64,000 nucleotides of DNA from Pectinophora gossypiella (lineage: Eukaryota > Arthropoda > Insecta > Lepidoptera > Gelechiidae). The DNA is taken from the NCBI RefSeq assembly GCF_024362695.1, contig NC_065426.1, positions 7,904,236 to 7,968,235 of the forward strand. Reading direction: 5' to 3'. Below the pieces are notes generated by a model, which was not told where the DNA came from, did no database searches, and saw only the letters and a program-made list of their open reading frames with translations. The position numbers were made by a program, and so were the translations under genes. How positions within the stretch are numbered: position 1 is the first letter of the stretch; the number at the start of each line of letters is the position of its first letter. Below, piece after piece: positions 1-13,100 of this stretch.

Positions 1-67
1 CTTTTCCAGTTATTATATCGCGCAAAAAATCGATAGTTTCCCTAATTATCTTTGCATAGTACATAAG

Positions 68-211
68 TACGGGCACGAGTATTAATATGTACTTATACAC
101 TTTGGAACCATGTCACATTAACTTTGTTGACAAATTAAACCGTAATTCTCATTAAGTGTCAAATATGGTAGTGCGACAGGGTTCTAAGGTGACTGTACTC
201 TCATGACTGTA
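68..211 (-). repeat. MITE family A copy 1 (TACGGTCATGAG ends)
   Basis: About 145 bp with inverted ends TACGGGCACGAG / CTCATGACTGTA and the body CACTTTGGAACC..GTCACATTAAC..GACAAATTAAACCG..GCGACAGGGTTCTAA. The same body is found at 2661-2810, 22054-22199 (both +) and 33973-34115 (-). Non-autonomous; no coding potential. Confidence 0.75.
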
Positions 212-373
212 CATTTAACAAAAATCTTCCCGGGCATGTCGTAAAATCCGACAGAGGGATTGTGTTATTTCTAACATGATGGACAATCGTTACGCGCGAT
301 GTATCCCTTCCCTTCCTTCCCTTGTTGTGGCTAATCCCTTGGCACTAAAAGGTTCATCATATTAATCTTAGGA

Positions 374-573
374 CTTCGTATCAAGAGTGGCTGTTTCTGT
401 TTTGTTGTCCCGATTACTTGGCTAAGCAGAGACCGCAAAACTCCAGTTCCTACGATACCGATACTCTACAATGCTTCGTATCAAGAGTGGCTGTTTCTGT
501 TTTGTTGTCCCGATTACTTGGCTAGGCAGAGACCGCAAAACTCCAGTTCCTACGATACCGATACTCTACAATG
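374..573. repeat. 100-bp tandem duplication in Mctp intron
   Basis: Units 374-473 and 474-573 (CTTCGTATCAAGAGTGGC to GATACTCTACAATG) are identical except for one A/G difference (GGCTAAGCAG versus GGCTAGGCAG), so the duplication is recent. Confidence 0.9.
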
Positions 574-639
574 GCTTTCATTAAATTGCGTACTTACCTA
601 CATTTTTAGCGCAATTTCACTTTATTGTCTGTTGTTTTG

Positions 640-757
640 TTTTTTGTAGCTTATTTTTATGTTGTCGTCTTTCGAATTTGTTACTAAATACTAGGTTAAG
701 CGTTCTGTTACTAACATAATATGGACTAGTTTCCGAAATAAATATTTTGAATTTAAA
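640..757 (+). repeat. LINE 3' tail (AATAAATATTTTGAATTT end)
   Basis: GTAGCTTATTTTTATG..TTGTTACTAAATACTAGGTT..CCGAAATAAATATTTTGAATTT is the reverse complement of 14341-14455. The conserved 3' end with an AATAAA-type tail points to a truncated LINE 3' UTR. Confidence 0.7.
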
Positions 758-937
758 ACTGAATCACTTTCTGTTTCTGTTTCTTTGTTTGTTTCTGTTT
801 TTGTTTGTTTGTCTTTCTGTTTATATTTCGTGTGTGCGTTGACTTCTGATATGATGTCATTATAATGTAAGTATATATATGTAATCCGTGTCAGTGGTGT
901 CTTAAATAATAAATATGTCTTTCTTTCTTTCTTACAG

Positions 938-1151
938 CACAGTGAAAGACATAAGCTCCATATTAGAATTAACTGTGTACGATGAGGATCACGATCACAA
1001 GGTGGAATTTCTTGGGAAATTGGCGGTGCCACTTCTAAGCATTAGGAACGGCGAGAAACGTTGGTTCGCATTGAAGGATAAGAAGATGCGAGCGCGCGCG
1101 AAAGGGAACTACCCTCAAATACTGCTAGAAATGACTGTGATATGGAACCCG
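938..1151 (+). CDS. Mctp: Mctp exon: end of last C2 domain
   Basis: Acceptor TTTCTTACAG precedes 938 and donor CCG|GTGAGT follows 1151. The first base completes a codon from an upstream exon. It encodes VKDISSILELTVYDEDHD followed by VEFLGKLAVPLL and ends WNP, phase 0. The YDEDHD acidic loop is the Ca2+-binding loop of a C2 domain. Confidence 0.93.
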
Positions 1152-4100
1152 GTGAGTAAACTTACCGATCTTGAACCTGCTTGCAGATTGAATACATGAA
1201 TGCATTTTGTAATCCCTAGTTTGGTTAGGACATTACAGGCTGATCACCTGATTGTCACCTGATGTGGAAGGCACGTCAAGTACTGTGTAAGTAAGTAGTC
1301 GTTACATGAGCCATGTCAGGCCTTTGGCGGCTCAATAGTAATCCTGACACCAGCCTCCTCACAACCCAACTGATAGAAGAAGAAGGATCTACAAACTTAT
1401 TTTGACCTTCTGCCGCCCAGATTTCCAGACACAATAGTTAAACAATGGGGTTTAGATTTTAAAAGGACTTTGGGTCTTATGGGCGCAAACTTGCGGATGG
1501 ACGGACTTTCCCCGCAGACGCATTTACCCGCATTGACCATACTGAAACTAAAATTAACCTTCTTTGCAGCTAAAAGCGGCTATTAGAGCGGTAAATCCGA
1601 AGGAACCCAAGTACATGCACCAAGAAGCGAAGTTTAAACGACAATTATTTATTAGGAATGTGGTGAGACTGAAGGCTATCATAATGTGGTTTATTGAAGT
1701 TGGGAAGATTTTACAGTAAGCCCCTTTTTATGAAGTGATTTAAGTAGAGCGCTTTCGCATACTTATCTAGTTAGTCGCATTGCAAACGATTGTGGAAGAG
1801 GAAAGTTCCACATTACAGAGACTGCTTTTGGGTTCATCATCAGCCGTACGACGCCCACTGCTAAGCGGCTTTTGGGTTAATTAAATTCAATTCTTGATGA
1901 ATGAATAGCTTTTGTGTGATCACAATTATTCTGCCAGTATCAGCTTTTAGGTTAGTAACATCTAGCATGGAATTGCACTTTCATATGCTTCTATTCTATC
2001 CTTTTCTGGTACCTAGACCCGTCTTTCGCTAGAGCGAGATAAAGCGACCCGTCCCCGCTCCTGGTCTTTGTCTATCTAAAAAAGGTCTACCGTCGAAATT
2101 TTTGTTTCATGTTGTCTGTTACTGACAACCTTACCTTAAAATCGTACATACGATACCCGATTACGCCATGAGGAACGTCAAACCTTATTGTCCATTTACC
2201 TTAAAAGCATTCAATACTTGAAGATAATCAAATTGTAATTTCTTTCAGAGATTGTTTTGAATGGGAGTCAAGACTGCTTTCGTTTTTCGGCGTGTTAATT
2301 TGGCTGGCATTTTGCTACTATTATGAAATGTGGATGTTACCCTTTCTTATTCTCATATTCCTCGGAAGAAATTGGCTCATATATAGACTCACTGGTAAGT
2401 AATTAAAACACATAATAACGGGTTCTTACCGTGTTTAAAATAGGGATATGAGACTCCCGATATTTCGACACTGTTGCAAGTGCCATGATCACGGGATGAC
2501 TGATGAGATTGGATGATAATAACCGCGTAAACTTAAAACAATCACTGGTAAGTATTTTGAAAGTCTGGCAAGCCTTCATATCTGCCGAATGAAAGTCAGC
2601 AGCACTTTCTTATCTGACTTTATTTAGTAAACAGAATTTAATAATTTATCTTGAACCTAGTACAGTCATGAGCTATATCATGTACCCACTTTGGAACCCT
2701 GTCGCACTATCATATTTGACATTTAATGAGACTTACGGTTCAATTTGTCAAAAAAGTTAATGTGACATGGTATCAAAGTGTAGATATACTTGTTAGTACT
2801 CGTGATCGTACACGACCCAATTATTATGACTTCTCATTTAACGTAACACATAACATAAGCTTGCGTCTACATCCCAATGGGATAGTCAGAGGTACATCCA
2901 TCGCAAGATGAATTAAGTACCCACACCCCACCGAGCTTTCTGTTAGACCAACGTGATAGATGGTAAGCCTTGTACACGATCTTGAACCTACTACACGACC
3001 CAATTGTAAAAAATCGAGGTTTTGAAGAAGAGAATCACATTAGACAATTTTCCAAAAGGCGCTTATTTGGATTTCACTATAAGCGACTATTTTCTATTGT
3101 TTTTTTTTTTTAAATCGACTGCTCCAGAAGTAGCGTTAGTTATATTTATTTTTTTATTTTATTTCATTTGTTTCTCTTTTAGTTCGTATAAAACATTTGG
3201 CTCGTAGATTTCGGAATGATCCGAAGGCCTACGTGTTACATGTGTTTCGTAGTAAGTTCTATATTTATTTGGGTGTTTTTTTTTGTAGTTCGTATTTTAA
3301 TGGATGTTGGTATTGTTATGTAGTGATGTACTAACCGATTGCAAGTCGCTACTTATGTTGTAGGTGTTCGAATTATTATTTTATTAATATTTTAAATTCT
3401 ATAACAACTAAAAACTATGGGTACATTTTTACTTTAGATGTACTTAAGTAAAAATAAGAAAATATTTTTCTTATGACGTTAAATAGGTATGGAACTCTAT
3501 ATAAAGCTCTAGGTACTAATTCAGTCTGTTAGAAATGCATGGATATTAACATTAACGTAACAAGCACAAAGTGCATTTTAATTTAGTTTGACAGTCTTGA
3601 CCAGACTGACAGTTGCTACTGCCCTCTGCCAGGTTCCAGGTTACAGTCCCTGTTTGTCCCTGTTTCCATTGATGTATAAATGGTTACCTATTTCAGGAGG
3701 AAATCCCTTACTAAACCCAGTTGATGATGAAGATTTATTAGCAGAAGAAGATGATGAGGATGAAGCAGATAAGGTACATAATAATAACATAAAGCTTATA
3801 TATATACGTCCCACTGCTGGGCACAGGCCCTCAACCAACCGGAGGGGGTATGGAGCATTCTTCACCACGCTGCTGCACTGTGGGTTGGTAAAGGTCTTTT
3901 GCGTGAGTGCCCTCCGAAGCACGGAATCATCTTACTTTTTCGGACAATCAGGTGATTCAACGTCCTTACAAAAGGAGAGTCTCATAAAGTCTTCTTCTTC
4001 TTCTATCGTGTGGCTTGTGAGGTATGACCAACCTCATCCACCCTGGTGTCAGGGTCAACCCTAGTCTCATAAAGTGATTTCGACAATGTCCCCATCGGGG

Positions 4101-7100
4101 TGGATAAAGTACGGGATTAAAAAAGCATTTATTCTATGCTGGACTGGGAGAAACTCTGTGGTTAACCAGCTCGCCTTTTGACCAGACTTGCTGATAAATT
4201 AATAACTTAATGGAATGAGTTATTACATCAACCGGAGCCGCGGGAGGATATGCGATAGGTAGGCATGTCACCACGCGACAAAACCGGTTGATGTATATAA
4301 AAAAGAAATTATGTTTCAGGAGGAAAAGAAATCTCTAAAAGAAAGACTGCAGGCAATACAAGAAGTGACGCAGACAGTTCAAAACGCAATTGGATACGTC
4401 GCGTCGTTAGGAGAGGCTGTTAAAAAGTAAGTACCTAATTCGTTTGATAGTCAAGTATTTTGGACCCATAATATTCAAATTAAAAAAAAAATAATTATTC
4501 AGTAGGTAACATAGTTACACTTTGAATCGTCAATTTTTACATAACGAACGTCTCATCCGCCTAAAACTACTGTGGCTTCACACAACCTGTATAGCTGGGG
4601 AAAAGAATCTGCAAGAAAAACCTCGGCACAGGGCCCTAGACTTAAAAAAAAAGATCACAGGTACCTGAGCTATGCATAATAATATGATACATAGGTACTT
4701 ACTAAGCGTGTAGTCGTTATATGAGTTATGTTAGGGGCCTTAGGGGGCTCAATAGTAACCCTGTCATGGTTGATGAGATTAGTCATCCACCTCACAACCT
4801 ACATGATAAAAAAATAGTGACATAATGTTAGTATATTAAGTGGGTAGTTATAAGTTATTAGAATAAGATGCGGGTGGACTGCGTTTCCCCCGGCCTGGCA
4901 GTCGAATACAGCTTTTAAACGCGTATGGTTGTATCCTTTGTGTCCTCATCGGCTCCCTCCCCTCGCGGTCTTAACAGTGGCGACGAGCGCAAATAAACAT
5001 TAATTTCGCGTGCAAAAATGGCCAAAGTCTCGATTGGTGCGTTAGCAACGTTCAATCACGAACAGCAGGAGTGGTCTATATATAAGGATAGATTAGAACA
5101 ATGGTTCCTAGCGAATGACCTTGGGGAGGTCGAGGACAAAGCCGGTACCAAACGTCGTGCTATTTTGCTAAGTAGTTTAGCGGAATCTACTTATAGGTTA
5201 GTGCGAGATTTAGCATTACCAGCTTCGGTCGGGACCTTAAATTATGGAAAGGTAGTGGAGTTACTGGATGGACATTTTCAAACAAAGAAGTGTGGGTTCG
5301 CGGAACGGTTTAAATTCCATAGTGCGACTCAACAGCCAGGCGAATCAATGACAGAGTGGGCGGCTCGCGTGCGCGGACTAGCGATCCATTGCACGTTTAG
5401 TGCCGCCTGCTTACCGGAAATTCTGCGCGACCGATTCGTACTGGGAATGACGATGGGCCCCGAGCGCGATAAGTTGTTTACAAAGGACTTGTCGGACATG
5501 ACGCTAGCTAAAGCGCTGGACATGGCAGAGAGCATGCGCACAGCGCGCATGGGCGCGCAACAAACGGTGGCGCACGACGTCGCTGACGCGGCGCGCGACC
5601 CGCTGCAGGTCATGACGGTAGCGGCGCGCGCGCAGCCTCGCCCGCGCGCTCGCGAGCAACGCGGCGGTGGCGGGAGCGCTGGCGGCAGCAACGGCCGCAG
5701 CAGCGGCGGCTGCGCCGTGTGCGGCTACGCGAGTCACCAGGCGGCCACGTGTCGCTTTGCGGGTTTTACGTGTCGGCGGTGTGGAGAAAAAGGACACTTG
5801 AAGCGTATGTGCCCGAAAGGAGTGACTCGACAACATTTTGTCGAGTGTTGTGCGGATGATGATGATGACGACGGTAAGCGAATAATTTGTAATATTCGTA
5901 CGTTGTATGGTGAGCCCATGAAGGAATCTGTTGTAGTTAACGAAAATGTCTTGAATTTCGAAGTAGACACGGGTTCTGCGGTCACAGTCATATCCGAAGA
6001 AATATACAATAAGTTGTTTACGAATTTTAAATTACAGCCAAGTAAATACATTTTGCAGGCTTATAATGGTGGACGCATCGAATCTCTGGGCACAATTTCA
6101 TTGCCATTTTTATATAAGCAAATTAAAAATGATGTAATCGTGTATGTTGTTCGCGGTAATGGCCCGTTATTGTTGGGACGAGATTTCATTTCAAAATTCC
6201 GTCTGCAAATATGTTCAATTAGTTTGGGTGAAAAACATTTAAATGAACTATCAGCTAAGTTTCCAAAATTATTTTCTGACAAACTAGGATGTTGTAAAAA
6301 TGTTATTGTTGAACTAAAATTAAAAGAAGGGTCGAAACCAATTTTTTGCCGAGCGCGTCCGCTACCTTTTGCCCTTCGAGAGTCAGTCGAGAAAGAATTA
6401 AATCGGCTGGTCGAGTTAGGTATCTTGGTGCCAGTTCAACACTCGGAATATGCAAGCCCTATAGTCCCGGTCCTTAAACGAGACAAATCTATTCGTTTGT
6501 GTGCTGATTATTCCGTCTCACTAAATAAGCAGTTAATAATTGAAAAATACCCACTACCCAGAATTGACGAACTGTTTACAAAATTAAGTGGCGGTCAGCA
6601 GTTTTCAAAACTAGATTTGTCGAGAGCGTATAACCAGTTTTGTTTGTCAGTTGACTCACAATTATTAACTTGTATAAATACGCATAAGGGATTGTATAAA
6701 TACACAAGACTGGTATTTGGCTTATCTAGTGCACCGGCCATATTTCAAAGAGCCATGGAGACTTTGCTCGCAGGACTTGACGGGGTTCTATTGTATCTGG
6801 ACGATATCTTAATCACCGGCAAAGATAAAAATGAACACTTGGAACGGTTATTAGAAGTATTCCGCCGACTAGAAGAAGCCGGGTTGGTTTTACAGAAGGA
6901 AAAGTGCTTTCTGTTCCAGGACTCGGTCTCATATTTAGGTTATATAATTGACAAGCATGGTATACACAAGTCTCCCGAAAAGATAAAAGCTATCGTTAAT
7001 GCGAAAACTCCAACGAACGTTACAGAATTAAAATCATTTCTGGGACTTGTGAACTATTATCGGAGCTTCGTACGTAATGCTTCGTCAATTTTAAACCCGC

Positions 7101-10100
7101 TGCACGAGTTACTCCAAAAGCATTCACGCTGGGCGTGGTGTAAACAACATGATGAGGCCGTGGCGTCCATCAAGAGTGAATTATCTTCGGAAAAAAATTT
7201 AGCGCATTTTAATCCCGAAGCTAATATAATTTTGACAGTGGACGCGTCACCCACCGGTCTAGGTGCGATATTATCGCAAATAGATGACGGTGTGGAGAAG
7301 CCTGTTTCCTTTGCTTCGCGGTCCCTTTCGGTCGCTGAAAGGAAATACAGCCAAATACAGAAAGAGGCTACAGCAATCGTATTTGGCGTAAAAAAATATC
7401 ACCAATATTTATTTGGTAGATCCGAACCATTTACGTTGCGAACAGATCACAAACCACTTCTATCAATATTTAATCCTTCTAAAGGCGTACCGGAAATAAC
7501 GGCGAATAGATTGCAGCGTTATGCAATATTTCTATCAGCTTATAACTATACTATCGAGTATGTCAGTAGTATTCGCAACACAGCTGACTTTTTAAGCCGC
7601 TCGACTCACGAGGAACAGGTTTCAAATGCACACAGTGACGCGGAGGTCATTGATGACGCGCTGTACGTCAACTTTGTATATGAGGGTGACCGTTTCATAT
7701 CAATGACGGAGTTACGCGAGGCTACGAAAACAGATGCAATTTTATCGCGTGTCATACAATACGTGTTAGATGGATGGCCTGGGAAATGTAACGACGTCCT
7801 AATTAAACCGTTTTATGAAAACCGTTTAGAGTTATCGTGTGAAAATGGTATCTTATTGCGGGGTCATAAGTTAATAATCCCAGAAGAACAAAAACATAAA
7901 ATATTAGAAGAACTTCACAGGGGACATTTAGGGATCAAAAAGATGAAAGCTGAGGCGCGCGACAGATTTTGGTGGCCTAAAATGTCTTTAGAAATTGAAG
8001 CGCATGTGACGACATGTCACATATGTGCTGCGTTGCGACCCGCACCCGCGCACGCGCCGCTCACTCCGTGGCCCTACCCGGCGCACAGCTGGTCCAGAGT
8101 GCATATAGATCTCGCCGGACCCATCAATAATAAGACATTTTTAATAGTAGTTGATGCTTATTCAAAGTGGGTGGAGTGTTTCGATGTATCCAGCGGCTAT
8201 GGTACACGTGTTATAATTGAAAAGCTTTGTGAACTTATGGCGAGATTTGGTATTTTTGAAGCGATATGTTCGGACAACGGAACCTACTTTGTGTCTGCGG
8301 AATTTAGTGATTTTTGTTTACGTAATGGTATACAACATATAACTACTCCTACTTATAGCCCTGCGAGTAATGGGCAAGCGGAGAGTTATGTTAAGATAAT
8401 TAAACGTGCAATTAAATCAGTATTGTTGTCAGGCAGTAAAAGTAAAGATTTAAATATAAAGTTGCAGGAATTTCTTTTCCAATACAGAAATTCAAGACAT
8501 TCTACCACAGATAGGTCACCATCTGAAATAATTTATGGACATAAATTAAGAAGTAGGCTGGATTTTATTAACCCATGTTTATCATCAACTTCCGATACGG
8601 CACTCGACAAAACAGTGAAAGTGAATCAGTCCTTACAGTGTGATCGGTATCGAGGTAATCGGAAAGTGAATTTCAAAATTGGCGAAAAAGTGTTAGTGCA
8701 AGTTTACCATAATCAAAAAACTCAATGGGCTGAAGGTACCATAATAAAACAACTTGGAATGTCCGTTTATTTAGTTCACGTAAATAACACTAATAAGACA
8801 ATAAAAAAGCACAAAAACCAACTTTTGAAGTATAAGGGGGAGGAGTGCTCAGGTACGAATGAGTCATCACCGCCGGTTCCAGCATCGGAAAGGCCATTGG
8901 AAGAACAACTACCACCACTAGTTTTATCAATGCCATCGGTACTACCACAACAGCCGGTCACAGTGGAACAGAGCTCGAGACGCTCCGAGGATGAGCGCCC
9001 GGCCGCCAGCCCGGCACGCTCAGCGGGCGCCGACCTAGAGCTATGGTCTGAGTGCGACGCAACGGGTGACCAAGTTCTAGAAGTGGCACACCCCCCTCCC
9101 GACGTACAACCTGAGACTGTTCCAGCTACAACGAAACGGAACCGTAACATAGTGGACTACAGACGTTTCTTTTAGTTTTAAATAAGGGTGGAGGGATGTT
9201 AGTATATTAAGTGGGTAGTTATAAGTTATTAGAATAAGATGCGGGTGGACTGCGTTTCCCCCGGCCTGGCAGTCGAATACAGCTTTTAAACGCGTATGGT
9301 TGTATCCTTTGTGTCCTCATCGGCTCCCTCCCCTCGCGGTCTTAACACATAACATAACAAATAATTATATGCACATTATTATAATATATTAATCATATAT
9401 TTTATCATATTATCATATAAATATGATTAATTAAAAAAATATTATTATCATTATTAAAAATTAAAATATTATTCTTATTATTGTTTATTTTTATATTATT
9501 GTTTTATTTTTCATATTTGCTGAATACACAGGAAATACAAAAGAGAAACGAAGAGTACAATAGGCGGCTTTGATACTTAAACATTGTACCTCTTCCTGGC
9601 AACCTTTTGGGTACTTAGAGGAGCTTATCGCTATCGACCCACTAGGGTCGATTAATTCTTTCAAATATTTTTCCTCTCAGACGACGCCCTGAGCCGAGGT
9701 TCGCGCCCAACTGGGCACCCTCAGGCCTGTTGTCTTAAACGTTGTACCGGGTGAGAGCCTTCAGCGCTCCCCATTTGTCCGGCCAAGTAGTTAATGCCAT
9801 CTGCGGCAAACCTACAATAAGTCACGTCAAAAAAAAAAAAAGGAGTTATCGACAGATGGCGTTGTAACCTTTGGTCACAATTGATGTAGCTAGGTCGCAG
9901 TGGCCATTCGGGCTGCATCAGTTCGAGCCCACTCAAACACACAAATAACAATAACCTAAGTCTCTCTCTCCTTGGTATTTATTATTCCCATCTGATGGTG
10001 GGGTCTGCCTTCTTCGTACTTCTCTTCCACTTCGCTCTATCGGACGTGTCGTTCTCGGAGACATTGCACATGCACAGGTCCCTTTTGACCACATCCGCCC

Positions 10101-13100
10101 ATCTTGTTTTTGGTCGTCCTCTTGGTCTAAGCCCTGGTATGAGTATGATAACAAAACCTGGTATGATAACAATAACCCAACGACCTCCGTGGTCCAGTGG
10201 TTGAGAGTTGGGCTCACGATCCGGAGGTCCCGGGTTCGATTCCCGGTGGGGACATATCACAAAAATTACTTTGGTCCCTAGTTTGGTTAGGACATTTCTG
10301 GCTGATCTCTAGATTGTCCGAAAAGATGATCTGTGCTTCAGAAGGCACGTTAAGCCGTTGGTCCCGGTTACCATTACGTGAGCCATTTCAGGGGCCTTTG
10401 GCGGCTCAATAGTCACCCTGGCACCAGGGTTGATGAGGTTGGTACTCCATCTCACAGCCCACACGATAAAAGAAAACAAGAAATAACAATAACCTAAGTA
10501 TCTTTGTTTTATTTCAGCCTTTGCAACTTCACGGTGCCATATCTGAGTTATATAGCAATAATAATGCTCTTTGGAGCAATGTTAGTTTTGTACGTGATAC
10601 CATTGAGATATTTACTTATGGCGTGGGGTGAGTATATTTCAATCAATCAATCAATCATAACATACATAACATAAACACGAACCTAGCCAAGCCCGTTAAA
10701 ATCTTTGGCGGCGGAAGTGTTCTCCCACCCCTTTTATCGCACCATCGGAAAGTCTCCCGCCTGGAAGCAATCTAGCGTGGCCCACTTGGAAGTCTTTAAA
10801 TAGGCTCCGGACACAGGTTTGCCGCTGCAAGGATAATCTCTGCAGGTGGGGATATCTGGTTGATGGTTGCGATGATTGCGAGTGTGGAGTATCACCACAA
10901 ACTATGGCTCACCTTTTGTGCTGTCCTAAGTGCCCTAACACCTGCACTATTAAAGACCTTTACGAAGCCACTGACAATGCCGTAAGCGTGGCCAATTATT
11001 GGTCAGCAAAAATTTAGTATCGATCGCCATCGACTCGCAAAGAAGAAGGGATAACATAAACAGCCTATATACGTCCCGCTGCTGGGCACAGGCCTCCCCT
11101 CAATCAACCGGAGGGGGTCAATCAATCAATCAATAATACTTTATTGCACAACGACATGTATAAAGGACATAAATATACGAAAAAAAGCACAATAGGTGGC
11201 ATTATTGGCCTTATTTTTTCTTATACAGGGTGTTAGTGACATTGTAACGAAAACTTTGAGGGATGATTCAGGCCATGATTCTGAGTTGATATCAAGTGGA
11301 ATTTTCCGTCGCAAAAGTATGGAACGGAAAATAATTTAAATAAGCTCTAAAATTTTCATGACTTCTCCGACAGGAAATTCCACTTGATATCGACTCAGAA
11401 TCATGGTCTGAATCATCCCCTCCAGTATTCGTTACAGTGTCACTAACACCCATACCTACTTGTATGGCTACTGTATGTACTTGTATGGGGTGTAAGTGAC
11501 ATCGTAACGAATACTGAGAGGGATAATTCAGCTGATTATTCTGAGTTAATATCAAGTGGAATTTTCCATCTCAAAAGTATAGAATTGAAAATAATTTAAA
11601 AAAACTTAAAAAATAACATGAATTTTGCGACGGAAAATTCCACTTGATATTAACTCAGAATCATGGTCTGAATCACCCTCTGAGTATTCGTTACGATGTC
11701 ACTAACACCCTGTATATACTTCTTGTTACTATTCTATTGGCCGTTTTTTACCTACTGGACCATTTACACGTTAGCATAAAATAAGGAATAATACTACGTA
11801 TAGGATGTAACTCTCCGCTCCCCACCGCGTCTGCGCTAGGTTTACCTCACCCCTATCGGACATAGTTTAGTCTTGAATCGTGAAGGCAGCGCGCGAACCA
11901 TTTTTTTTTTCTATGGACTATGTCTCACAGTAAGAATGAGGTTCGTCCAAATCGTAGATGAAAGGTTCAACATTAAATTAAAAAAAAAATACGCTGATTC
12001 TAGAACTGCTGAGATAGATCATTAACCTTGCTATTTACTGCCGCAATGGCCTCCGTGGTCCAGTGGTTTGAGCGTTGGGGTCACGATCCGGAGATCCCGG
12101 GTTCAAATCCCATTGGGGACATAAATATCATAAAAATCACTTTGTGATCCCTAGTTTGTTTAGGACATTACAGGCTCATCACCTGATTGTCCGAAAGTAA
12201 GATGATGCGTGCTTCGGAAGGCACGTTAATCCGTTGGTCACGGTTACTACTACTTATGATGTAAGCGCGTAGTCGTTATATTAGACATGTCAGGGGCCTT
12301 AATGATTAATATTATCTATATCTATAATTAGGAAAATGAGGCATTCGGAAAATAAAGAAATGGTAAAATGAAGACTTTTCTTAAAGAAGAACTCGTCTCG
12401 ATAATAATTAGCAAAATTTTACATATGGAAATATAGGAACTAGGAACTTGTCGCCGGAAGGTACTACCTACCTACTTACTTAATAAGATTGTTAATATTA
12501 CAGGTATAAATAAATTTACAAGAAAAATACTGCGGCCTCATACGATTCCTAACAATGAGGTTCTTGATCTACTATCAAGGGTGCCAGATGATGAGATTTT
12601 GGTAAGCAACTCCGATATTTAGCATCATGTCTGCCGACTGAAGCGTAAATGCCATCTTAGGCAAATAAAAACAAAACTAGGTAAATCAAAATAAAGCTTC
12701 GTCATGGTTTCTTCTGCATGTTTGCTAGGCAAAGGTGTCGATCTGGCCAACCAACAACTTAATTTTAACTTAATTGCCAGGACTAAAATCTCTTTTCTTC
12801 TTTTTTATTTTTTTCTTTTCTTTTTTTTTTGCACGTATTTTTGTGCGTGAAGAACGGCACTAATTTAGGAGCTGTCAGGCTTTTCGGCGGGAAACGGAAA
12901 CGGGACAGTTGCTTTCTTCATTGAGTAATCTAAATAATTAATACGAAGTGGTGTTTTGTGGTTAATGATCGCATTAAGTTAGTCGGAAGACATTCGCGAG
13001 TGTTATTATATTGGAGTATTCAATAAACAAAGTGTATCTGCCTATTTTCGCTTCGTGCCAGGAAGCCGCTTCATAACTCAAAAGTTTATGCGGACTTTTG

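Larger units (their letters stand above)
4826..9347 (+). mobile_element. Intact Ty3/gypsy LTR retrotransposon in Mctp intron
   Basis: A 4522-bp element with direct LTRs at 4826-4976 and 9197-9347, each 151 bp, TGTTAG..TTAACA, identical on inspection. A 5-bp target duplication CATAA flanks it (4821-4825, 9348-9352). A primer-binding site follows the 5' LTR after one base (TGGCGACGAG, 4978); it fits the 3' end of tRNA-Ser(GCU), inferred from the known insect tRNA end CTCGTCG-CCA. The polypurine tract GGGTGGAGGGA (9186-9196) abuts the 3' LTR. One open polyprotein frame lies between. It is in the sense orientation of Mctp. No env frame is present. Identical LTRs and an unbroken frame indicate a recent insertion. 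Confidence 0.97.

Noticed and set aside
3588..4064. 158-aa frame around Mctp exon 3697
   Set aside because: Only the exon part is conserved; the rest reads through intron and LINE/SINE tails.
9348..9530. Replication origin or matrix attachment site
   Set aside because: AT richness alone is not evidence; no specific motif seen.
10180..10260. tRNA gene
   Set aside because: A and B boxes are present but the acceptor stem does not pair and a long SINE body follows; the same head recurs at 12047 and 63195-63275.
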